This document shows, piece after piece, positions 35,441 through 42,829 of a stretch of DNA of 53,406 bases. A program made the translations under genes and the position numbers. The stretch is from Planctomycetota bacterium (lineage in GTDB: Bacteria; Planctomycetota; MHYJ01; WSZJ01; JACPWG01), in contig JACPWG010000072.1 in assembly GCA_016197205.1 (NCBI GenBank), positions 1 to 53,406 of the forward strand, read 5' to 3'. The first letter of the stretch is position 1. Each line of letters opens with the position of its first letter. Below the pieces are notes generated by a model. It saw nothing but the letters and a program-made list of their open reading frames with translations, did no database searches and was not told the DNA's origin.

Positions 35441-35937
35441 TCGAGACTCCCCCCCTTGGATGGTAGGCCCCGTCTATCCCCTTCGAGCGAAGGGGACGTC
35501 GAGAGCCGGAGACGGGGGGGCGGCATTGCAAAGGGTGTCCCCCGGCGTGCGGACTTCCTCCGATTTCTGCACGGCGCGGGCGCAGCGAGACTTGCGGCGG
35601 CGGGAGGGAAACCGGACGGATTTCCAGACCCGCGGATCATCAACCTGCGTTGACACCCTCAAGTTTTATTGAGAGGGAGGGGCAGGGCGCGAGCCGCGGT
35701 GGGTGGGGGGCTACGCACGGCCGAAGCGGGTGTGCGGAGAGGAGGGGGTCGACCGTCGAGACGTTCGCGGGTCGAGCGCCGCGCGCACTGAAACCGCACG
35801 GATCCTGGTCCACGACCGACCGGCACGCCCTGAAGAGCGAGCGGTTGGCGGCCGCACAGACATGACTTCGCGGACCCAGGTCGAGCGGCTGTGGGGGCGC
35901 GGCCCTCTCTCCTTCGCTCGCTCGGCGCGGGCTACGG
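35441..35937. other. Upstream region of the RHS gene
   Basis: This ~500-bp region contains the RHS gene's Shine-Dalgarno at its left edge and no recognised gene. An AT-richer spot (aagttttattgagagg) near 35662-35677 could belong to a promoter. The right end is the scar of the deleted protease copy. Confidence 0.4.
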
Positions 35938-36237
35938 AACGCAGGCTGGGCCCGCCGGTCCTTGAACTCCTCCATCTCCCGCGCCTTCTCCTTCTCCGAT
36001 TCCTTGAGGCCGAGCTGGCAGGCGCGCTCGAGGGCCGAGAGCGCGCGGTCCGCGTCGTGGAAGCCCGCCGCGTAGATCTGCGCCATCCCGAGCTGCGGCT
36101 CCGCGTCCTCCGAACGCGTCGGCGCCGTCACCTGGATCGTGTCCTCGGCCTTCCGCACTTCGCCGAGCGTCGCGGACGTCTCCGCCACCCGCCCCTGCAG
36201 CGGCCCCGTCCCGAGCGGGAAGCCGAGCACCATGACG
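35938..36237 (-). pseudogene. Deleted duplicate of the trypsin-like protease gene
   Basis: On the minus strand this segment encodes VMVLGFPLGTGPLQGRVAET to IQVTAPT, joined directly to RSEDAEPQL and GLKESEKEKAREMEEFK. Both pieces are ~95% identical to two distant parts of the protease gene at 39169-42444 (near residues 638-676 and the last ~55 residues). The joint is at a shared cgacg, so about 360 codons were deleted, including the SHGNSGGP active-site serine. The 5' part is missing at 36237, where unrelated DNA starts. It is a recent, broken copy. Confidence 0.85.
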
Positions 36238-37015
36238 TGTCCCCCTCGCCAAAAGGCTGGACGCCAAGCTGCGCCAGGAGGTAGGGGCCACCGATCTTCC
36301 CAAGCTTCCGGCTTCTCGCGCACGGTTGCTTGAGACGCTCCCGATCGTCAGGACGACGCGCCGGGCACAGTGGCAGTACCTCGATTTTGGCGTAGAGCTC
36401 GAGGACATCGCGAGGCAGATCGGGGACCAACACCAAACCGTTCAGCGCCTGTATCGAGCCCTCCTGGTAATCGAGCAGGCCGAGCGCGTCAACGTCTTCA
36501 AACGGGAGAACCGGTACAAGAAGCAGTTTTCGTTCTCCCACCTCTACACGGGCTTGGACTACGAGGGGATTGCGGGCTTCGTTAGGCTGAAGGACGAATC
36601 CGCCGAATCGGAGAGTCCCGTTGCCGAAGGAAGAATGGAGGAGCTGGGCGATCTCTGCCGATGGCTTTACGGAGACAAGCGCGACGACGAGCCTCCGGTC
36701 GTTCAATCGCAGAATCCGGACCTCCGCAATTTAGACGCCGTCCTGAGGAGCCCGAAGGCTGTCGATGCCCTCCGAAGCGGGTTGCCGCTCTCGGTTGCGC
36801 TCGAAGTCAGCATGGGCGACGAGCGCGTGTTTCGCAATGCTCTCGCTCAGGCGAAGGAAGCGCTCCAGAAGGCGCGAGCCACCCTCTCTACGGGCTTCAG
36901 CGGAGAACACGACCTTCTGACGACCGCGCAATCAATCTTCACGCTCGCCCAGGATCTTCTCGACGAAATGCAGCGCAAATCAGCCAGGCCCAAGTCGCCG
37001 GCTTCCCGGAAATGA
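36238..37015 (+). pseudogene. ParB-like protein lacking its N-terminal domain
   Basis: The reading frame is open from the breakpoint at 36237 but has no good start; TTG 36326 is the first plausible one. Residues read PLAKRLDAKL, then TTRRAQWQYLDFGVELEDIA and RQIGDQHQTVQRLYRALLVI. This is the helix-turn-helix part that follows the ParB/Srx nuclease-like domain in restriction-modification-associated ParB-like proteins. The N-terminal domain itself is absent. The stop overlaps the next ATG (ATGA), so it was once coupled to the methyltransferase-like gene. It is probably inactive. Confidence 0.6.
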
Positions 37016-37845
37016 CGGAGAGATCAATGGATAGGCTCCTGCGACCTCCCCACCCGCATCGGAACAATGTCGTGGCGATCGCGGACTTCGCGGAGTTGGA
37101 GTGCTTCAGGCGACGTGACCGTAGCGTATCTGCGCTCGACATTGCGCGACTCTTGCGACGCGGTGGCGCGAACGAGGAGGTCGGCCCCGAGTTGGACGGA
37201 GATGTACGGCAAATCGTCGACGAGGCCTTCGAGGAAATCGAGGAGCGTGAACGTGCAACCGGTCCAAATCGGCGAAACTATCCGTTCGCGGTGTCGTCAA
37301 CGGGTACCCTCATCCTTTTGCGTCGGCGGGCCGCGTTTCGTTACGTGAGCGAACCGCCGAAAAGCGAGTGCTTGGTCCTGCACCGCGACATGCGCGAACT
37401 GCCCTGGCTTCGTGCGGAACTGCCCAAGCCGATCCGATGCGTGGTCACTTCTCCGCCGTACTTTGACGTGACGAACTTCGAAGAAGACCAGTGGCTACGG
37501 CTCTGGTTCCTCGGTGGGCCGCCGGCACCGACTCGGGGAAGGCTGTCAAGGGACGATCGACACGGGCTTCTCAAGAAGTACTGCGGCTTTCTGACGGACA
37601 TGTGGCGGGCCTTGGGGGGTGTGGTTGCGACCCGGGGACACGTGGTGATCCGGATCGGCAGTACACGCTTGAGTCCCGAGAAGCTCGTGGGAATCGTTAC
37701 AGGGGCTTCGCGGGTCATGCAGCGCAGCGTGCGGTTGGGCAGCACCGAAGTGAGCGCGCTCCGGAACCGTCAGACGGAGCGCTTCCGTCCAGGAAGCAAG
37801 GGGTGCATGGTGGAAGTGGACTGTCATTTTCAATTTGTCGACTAA
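37012..37845 (+). CDS. DNA methyltransferase-like protein with TSPPY motif, SAM motif not visible
   Basis: It starts at the ATGA overlap and has 277 residues. The catalytic motif IV is TSPPYFDVTN at ~146-155, as in N6-adenine and N4-cytosine DNA methyltransferases. LTDMWRALGGVVATRGHVVI at ~194-213 fits the strand after it. The SAM-binding DPFxGxG motif, expected either before or after, is not found, and 277 residues is short for a complete enzyme. It may be one half of a split enzyme whose other half is missing, or a regulatory paralogue. The beheaded ParB-like gene upstream suggests that a restriction-modification-like locus has been broken here. Confidence 0.6.
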   Translation: MTERSMDRLLRPPHPHRNNVVAIADFAELECFRRRDRSVSALDIARLLRRGGANEEVGPELDGDVRQIVDEAFEEIEERERATGPNRRNYPFAVSSTGTLILLRRRAAFRYVSEPPKSECLVLHRDMRELPWLRAELPKPIRCVVTSPPYFDVTNFEEDQWLRLWFLGGPPAPTRGRLSRDDRHGLLKKYCGFLTDMWRALGGVVATRGHVVIRIGSTRLSPEKLVGIVTGASRVMQRSVRLGSTEVSALRNRQTERFRPGSKGCMVEVDCHFQFVD

Positions 37846-38292
37846 CCCAATTCGGTGGATGGGGGCAAGTTCCCAGCCCGTTCAAGGCGGTTGCCTCGTC
37901 CTGTCGCCCGCCACAAGGATGCTTGTCACTTGAGCATGCCACTTGAGTCTCGCTTGTGGTGCAGGGCTTCCGCACTGCACTCGTTCTCGCACGGAGCATC
38001 CGAAAGGTTCTGGCCGCTCCTGCACTCCACAGCCTCGGTGACTTCCACACGAGCCGTGCCGTGGGTGCAGGGCGGAAGCCCTGCACCACAAGGGCTCGCG
38101 GCCGGCGGAGGAGAGCACGGAGAAGTTCGCCCCTTCCCGCGGTGGGGCATTTGAGGTTCCGTCCTGCAAGGGTCAAAGCACTCACTCACCTTGAGAGGGC
38201 TGGACCAGGCGCCTCCTGCCGATTATCGAGGACGGAGGACGCGGGGCTCGTGGCGTCGCTCCGGGTCCGCTTCGCTCGCCCCAGGCCTGCCC
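37846..38292. other. Intergenic region with MITE-like inverted repeat
   Basis: It lies between the convergent methyltransferase-like gene and the protease cassette. Apart from the inverted repeat at 37953-38092, nothing is recognised. Confidence 0.5.
37953..38092. repeat. Element bounded by a perfect 21-bp inverted repeat
   Basis: The left end reads cttgtggtgcagggcttccg plus one base, and its exact reverse complement occupies 38072-38092. The ~98 bp between them encode nothing. The right arm also forms a 9-bp hairpin (gtgcagggc with gccctgcac). A non-autonomous mobile element or a large extragenic palindrome fits. Confidence 0.8.
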
Positions 38293-38673
38293 TCATCGTA
38301 CCCGGATGCACGCCCGCGCGATTTCGTCCGTCGGGTAGCCGAAGACGGAGACGATGCGGCCGCTCTTGCGCTCGGCGAAGACGAACAGGTCTCCATCGAT
38401 CCGATAGTCGCACGTCCATTCGACTACGAGCTTCGCCTTCGTTTCGAGGATGCGCGCCGGAAGCCGCTCCCCGCCGCGGGCCAAGCACAGCGCGAACCCG
38501 TCCGCGGGGTCCAGCATCCACGCATCGCCCTTCTCGATGGAGAAGAAGACCAGCGGGCCGAAAGAGACTACGCTCGTCACCCCCGAAAGGGCCTTCTCCG
38601 CGATCAGGTTCGCTTCGCGACTGTACGAGACCTTGCTCGCGGGAATGCTCTGTTGCCGAACCCGTCGACTCAT
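38293..38673 (-). CDS. Conserved-looking hypothetical protein of the protease cassette
   Basis: The 126 residues start in an ATGA overlap with the retropepsin-like gene. There is no signal peptide or membrane helix. The sequence (GPLVFFSIEKGDAWMLDPAD, RIDGDLFVFAERKSGRIVSV) suggests an alternating beta-sheet fold with good protein composition. I do not recognise the family. Translational coupling to the protease indicates a shared job, perhaps as substrate, inhibitor or binding partner. Confidence 0.7.
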   Translation of the reverse strand: MSRRVRQQSIPASKVSYSREANLIAEKALSGVTSVVSFGPLVFFSIEKGDAWMLDPADGFALCLARGGERLPARILETKAKLVVEWTCDYRIDGDLFVFAERKSGRIVSVFGYPTDEIARACIRVR

Positions 38674-39158
38674 GGTGTCACTGCCTCCCGTTGGAGAGCT
38701 ATTTGGAACGTCGTCCGGGATGGGGGCGGGCGGCGGCGTGGTCGTGTCCGCGACTCCCGTGTGCCGGCGTAGACCCGTTTCTCCCGCTTCGAGTCGGTCG
38801 TGTCCGCAAGAATCCCACGCCCGCGCGGGTCGAGTCGGATATTGAACTTCTGGATCAAATCGTGCCCGACGAGGATCTCCTCCTCCATGCCCCTCGTGGA
38901 GACCACGAAGGCTCCCCAGGTGCGAAAGACTCTTTCGATGCGGACAAGCAGCAGAACCATTCTCTGGGCCACGAACCTCCCGTTCCCGAGGCCGCGGAAG
39001 ACTCCGGGGTGATGGAGCGTCAGCAGGTGGCCGAGGGCCTTCGCGAGGTCCTCCCGCACGAGGGTCGTGGAAGCGCCGCCGTCGACGTAGACGGCGAGAG
39101 TTCGCGCGCGGTCGCCATGCGCCGTTTTCACGGGCAACCGAAGAACGAGGTCCCCCAC
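38670..39158 (-). CDS. Retropepsin-like aspartic protease
   Basis: The GTG start at 39158-39156 is used because taggaga, which overlaps the stop of the upstream protease, is a good Shine-Dalgarno. It gives 162 residues, the size of a single retropepsin-type lobe. VYVDGGASTTLVREDLA has the catalytic Asp26 in DGGAS, in place of the usual D-T/S-G-A-S. The later EEEILVGHDLIQKFNIRLD matches the ILGxDfL signature that closes the fold. Such enzymes act as dimers. It sits 10 nt after the trypsin-like gene and overlaps the next gene, so three genes form one cassette. The C-terminal ~40 residues are basic and low complexity. Confidence 0.7.
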   Translation of the reverse strand: MGDLVLRLPVKTAHGDRARTLAVYVDGGASTTLVREDLAKALGHLLTLHHPGVFRGLGNGRFVAQRMVLLLVRIERVFRTWGAFVVSTRGMEEEILVGHDLIQKFNIRLDPRGRGILADTTDSKREKRVYAGTRESRTRPRRRPPPSRTTFQIALQREAVTP

Positions 39159-39168
39159 GACCCGTCTC

Positions 39169-42100
39169 CTACTTCCCCAGCGCCTGCTCGAACCTCGGGT
39201 CGGCGCGCAGCTCCTTGAACTCCTCCATCTCCCGCGCCTTCTCCTTCTCCGATTCCTTGAGGCCGAGCTGGCAGGCGCGCTCGAGGGCCGTGAGCGCCCG
39301 CTCCGCGTCGTGGAAGCCCGCCGCGTAGATCCGCGCCATCGCGAGCTGCGGCTCCGCGTCCTCCGCACGCGTCGCCGCCCAGGTCCGCGCGTCCTCCATC
39401 GCCCCTTCGTTCCGGCCCAGCTTCGCCCGCGCCAGCGTGCGCGCGTGCAGGGCGCTCGGGTCGTTCGGGTAGACGTCGAGCACCCGCGTCCCCCACCGCT
39501 CCGCGTCCTCCCAGCGCTTCTCGTCGAAGGCGCGGGTGGCCAGCAGCACGCACAGGTTGTGAAAGTCCGGCAGCTCCTTTGAGATCGACAGCGGGAACGC
39601 CGCCACCGCCTCCTCCAACAGCTTCCGCCCCTGGTCCGCCTCGTCCACGCTGATCCGCGCGATCCCCTCCAGGTACTCCGACAGGAAGGACCTCGGCAGT
39701 CGCCCCTTCACTTCCTCCAGATCGGCCAACGCCTCCCGGAACTTCCGCCGCTGGATCCGGCCGCGCGCACGTTCCAGGAGATCCATCGCGTCCAGATCCG
39801 GCACCGTTCCCTCCGCCCACGCATGCTTCGTCGCCAGTTTCCGCCCCAGCTCGACGAGCGCCTCCCGGAATTTCCGCACCTCGCCCGGCCGCACCGCCGC
39901 CGGCAGTTTCGCCGACCGCGCGCACGTCGCCTTCAGCTCCTTCCACGCGGCGGCCAGCTCCGGGGCGAGTTCCTTGACGTCCAGGTAGCGCTCCCCGAGC
40001 ACCTCGGTGCGCGCGAGCACCCGCGGCTCCTCCAGCCCGCCCGCGACGTTCGCGGCGACGCACGCGAGGAAAAGGTAGCTCTCCTGGTCGTTCCGCGATT
40101 GGGCCGCCCGGATCCGCGCCTTGCGCTCTTCGACCGCCGGACTCGACGCCTCGCCGGGCGCCGCCTCCTGCGCGGCCGCCTCCAGCTCCCCCTCTGCGCG
40201 CCGCACGCGCCCCCGCTCCATGCACAAGTCGATGCGTGACAGGCGCGTCGCCGCATCGTCGCCGACCTCGAAAAGCTCGGGTACGATCTCCCGGACCCGA
40301 TCGAAGCGCATGCACTCCACCAGCAAGTCCGCCTGCTCGTCGCCGCCCAGGCGCGTCGTGATGCCGATCACCTCGCCGTCCGCGTCGAAGAGCGGCCCGC
40401 CGCTGTTCCCGTGGCTCGTCGGCGCCGTCACCTGGATCGTGTCCTCGGCCTTCCGCACTTCGCCGAGCGTCGCGGACGTCTCCGCCACCCGCCCCTGCAG
40501 CGGCCCTGTCCCGAGCGGGAAGCCGAGCACCATGACGGGATCGAGCTTCTCCGGCTGCTTGCCGGTGTGCGGAATCCGCACGGGCGGCCGGGCCGGCTCC
40601 ACCCCCCAGTCGATCTTGAGCACGGTCAGGTCGCGCGCGCCGCCCAACTCCGCGATCCGCGTCAGGCCTTCGACGAGCGCGCCCTTCTTCCGCAGCTGCA
40701 CCTTTTCCGTCCGCCACGCGTTCGGCGGGCAGGCGTACACGGACAGGTTCTTGCGCGCCTTGTCGTTGAAGCTGGCCTGGAGGTTCAGCTCTTTCGCGCC
40801 CGTCAACATCGGCGAGCCCGCGAACCACAAATGTCGCTCGGACTCGATCACCGCCGAGATCTCGGTCATGTAGAGCGTCTGCGCCAGCGGATCGATGAAC
40901 CACGGAAAGGCCACGTGCTTGTTCGTGACGACGTAACCGTCCGGATGCACCAGGAAGCCGGTGCCGGTCGCCGCGGCGCGGTGCTTGACCGCGCCGTCCA
41001 CGGTGATCCGGTACTCCACGTAGATGAAGCAGATCGCGGGGTCCGACTCGCGCTGGATCTGGGAGAAGAGTTTGTTCCGGTCCCGCGAGGCCGCTGCCCG
41101 CGGAGCGCTCGGCTCGGTCGGCCGCTCCTCCGGGAGCGGAGCGAGGAGGAAGAAGGCGGCCGCGGCACCGCCGGCCACGAAGCCGCCGAGCGAAGTGATG
41201 GGGCTGCCCGAACGCGCGCGGCGCACGCGGAACGCCTCGAGGGAGCCCACGAGGGCCGAGAGCACGGCCATGGAGTAGCCGACGAAGTGCACCCAGGGCA
41301 GCCACTCGGGGATGGAGGCCCAGGACAGCATGTAGCCCCACACGCCCAGGCAGGCGAAGGCCACCATCGCGGCCAGGACCGAAGCCAGCGCAGCGGACGT
41401 GAAGGCGGGTCGGACCGCCGTCCGCCCGCCCGAGCGTCCAGCCCCGGCCCCGCCCCCGGCGCCGCCGGCACCCGCGCCCACGCCGCCGGCGCCGGCTCGC
41501 TCCGCGTCGTCGAATTGCACGCGCAGCTTGCGCAGGACCTCGTCCTGCCGCGCGAGCTGCGACTCGAGATGCTTCGCCAACCGCGCCAGCTCGTCCCGGG
41601 TCAGGTTCTCGCTCTTCAGCCCGGGCACTTCCTTCCCCCACTGGAACGCGAAATAGGCGAGCAGGGAGCGCGCGGACGGCTCCGAGGCGCCGGCGTCCGC
41701 GAGGATGACGCGCATCTGCGAAAGCGCCATGCCCTGCGCATCGGGGGAACGAAGCTCGCGCGCGATGGCTTCCGGAGGATAGGCGCGGATGTGGGCGGGG
41801 ACCACCCCGACATGGAAGTGCCGTGCCCAGAGCTGCACGCGCAACCAGACGATGGACGTGATCTGCGGGGCCGCCGCGGCCATGCTCAGCAGCCCCTGGA
41901 GGAAGGCGATCTTCTCGTTTTTCCCCATGCGAGCGGCGAGCTCCTTCGCCCCGACCGGCAGGGCGACCGGCGGCGAGCCTGGGGGCGAAGGGAGAATCGC
42001 GGGCTCTTGTGCGGCGCCGACCCCCTCGAGCTGGCTCTGCCGTGCGAGGAGCGCGCGGAGCTTCTGCTCGTCGAGGATCCCCCGCTCCTTGAGGACTTCG

Positions 42101-42444
42101 CCCAGGCGCGGCGCCGGGCGGCCGAGCTTGTGCTCGGCCTTCTGGAACGCGAGGCACTCGTCCACCGCCTCCCGCGTCGCCAGCCCGTTCCGGATGGTCA
42201 GCTCCCCCAGCCGCTTGTCCTCGGAGCGCGCCTCCGTATAGCGTTGGTCGCGGAGGACCCCGTCCACGCCCTCCTGCGTCATGAACCCCTTCTCGACGCA
42301 GATCGCGCCCAGCGTCGGCACGGCGCCCGCGCCCGCGACGCGAGCCTTCTCCTGCTCGGAGACGGCGAGGTCGAGCTGATCTTCGGTGAGCTGGCCCCTT
42401 CGGATCGCGATTTGCCCGAAGAGGAGGTCGGACGGGGTCGTCAT
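39169..42444 (-). CDS. Membrane-anchored trypsin-like serine protease with GspE-N-like repeats and TPR tail
   Basis: ATG 42444-42442 gives 1091 residues; an ATG at 42495 would add 17. Residues ~5-140 hold repeats of the GspE-N/MshEN type (LFGQIAIRRGQLTEDQLDLA, LGELTIRNGLATREAVDECL, LGEVLKERGILDEQKLRALL). A coiled stretch and a glycine-rich linker (~317-340) lead to hydrophobic helices at ~348-372, ~384-404 and ~418-436. The protease domain has His510 (VVTNKHVAF), Asp605 (ARDLTVLKID) and Ser681 (SHGNSGGPLFD), a complete triad. The last ~350 residues are TPR-like. The N-terminal repeats are cytoplasmic; the protease and TPR part would face the periplasm if the helix count is odd. A deleted copy lies at 35938-36237. 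Confidence 0.88.
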   Translation of the reverse strand: MTTPSDLLFGQIAIRRGQLTEDQLDLAVSEQEKARVAGAGAVPTLGAICVEKGFMTQEGVDGVLRDQRYTEARSEDKRLGELTIRNGLATREAVDECLAFQKAEHKLGRPAPRLGEVLKERGILDEQKLRALLARQSQLEGVGAAQEPAILPSPPGSPPVALPVGAKELAARMGKNEKIAFLQGLLSMAAAAPQITSIVWLRVQLWARHFHVGVVPAHIRAYPPEAIARELRSPDAQGMALSQMRVILADAGASEPSARSLLAYFAFQWGKEVPGLKSENLTRDELARLAKHLESQLARQDEVLRKLRVQFDDAERAGAGGVGAGAGGAGGGAGAGRSGGRTAVRPAFTSAALASVLAAMVAFACLGVWGYMLSWASIPEWLPWVHFVGYSMAVLSALVGSLEAFRVRRARSGSPITSLGGFVAGGAAAAFFLLAPLPEERPTEPSAPRAAASRDRNKLFSQIQRESDPAICFIYVEYRITVDGAVKHRAAATGTGFLVHPDGYVVTNKHVAFPWFIDPLAQTLYMTEISAVIESERHLWFAGSPMLTGAKELNLQASFNDKARKNLSVYACPPNAWRTEKVQLRKKGALVEGLTRIAELGGARDLTVLKIDWGVEPARPPVRIPHTGKQPEKLDPVMVLGFPLGTGPLQGRVAETSATLGEVRKAEDTIQVTAPTSHGNSGGPLFDADGEVIGITTRLGGDEQADLLVECMRFDRVREIVPELFEVGDDAATRLSRIDLCMERGRVRRAEGELEAAAQEAAPGEASSPAVEERKARIRAAQSRNDQESYLFLACVAANVAGGLEEPRVLARTEVLGERYLDVKELAPELAAAWKELKATCARSAKLPAAVRPGEVRKFREALVELGRKLATKHAWAEGTVPDLDAMDLLERARGRIQRRKFREALADLEEVKGRLPRSFLSEYLEGIARISVDEADQGRKLLEEAVAAFPLSISKELPDFHNLCVLLATRAFDEKRWEDAERWGTRVLDVYPNDPSALHARTLARAKLGRNEGAMEDARTWAATRAEDAEPQLAMARIYAAGFHDAERALTALERACQLGLKESEKEKAREMEEFKELRADPRFEQALGK

Positions 42445-42565
42445 GGGTTCGTGTCCAGGAACGCGGGGAGGTGGCGCCCGGCGATGCCCGGCCAAGGGGC
42501 AATCACGCCTCTATGGTACAACGGGGCCGCGGCGAGGTCAACCGCTTGGCCGTTTCCCGCCGCAG

Positions 42566-42606
42566 TCCCCCTCTCCCCTGGTGGGGGCGAGGGCCGGGGT
42601 GAGGGG
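42566..42606. repeat. Widespread-type extragenic palindrome
   Basis: cccctctcccctggtggggg followed by cgagggccggggtgagggg is a palindromic repeat of a kind found in many high-GC genomes. Its role here is unknown. Confidence 0.6.
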
Positions 42607-42672
42607 AGCGGCGCGCGCGGCGGTCCCGTTCGAAGCCGCCCGGAAAGTCCGCTTGCCGGAAGGCAAAAGGTG

Positions 42673-42701
42673 TTGCACGCCGCCCGCCGATTTGCTAGAT
42701 T
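42673..42701 (+). promoter_or_regulatory. Putative sigma-70 promoter of leuS
   Basis: A -35 box ttgcac at 42673-42678 and a -10 box tagatt at 42696-42701 are separated by exactly 17 bp. The predicted start is near 42708, about 122 nt upstream of the leuS ATG. Confidence 0.55.
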
Positions 42702-42717
42702 TCCTCCTCTTCGACGA

Positions 42718-42749
42718 CCCCGGACGATCGGTCCGGGGTTGGCTTTTTT
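42718..42749 (+). terminator. Terminator-like hairpin in the leuS leader
   Basis: ccccggac-gatcg-gtccgggg is a perfect 8-bp stem followed by ttggctttttt. No rightward gene lies upstream, so this is best read as an attenuator inside the leuS leader. No T-box specifier or leader peptide of leucine codons was found, so the signal is unknown. Confidence 0.5.
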
Positions 42750-42829
42750 GGTAGTTGCCCGGGGCGGCATCCCGTGCCCGCGCCTCTGGCCTGCGCGGCG
42801 GGATCGTCGCCGGAAGGAGCCTCACCCAC

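Larger units (their letters stand above)
42445..42829. other. Divergent region between protease and leuS
   Basis: It contains the start region of the protease gene, a ctctcccctggtgggggcga-type extragenic palindrome at 42566-42606, a leuS promoter at 42673-42701 and a terminator-like hairpin at 42718-42749. Confidence 0.6.
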
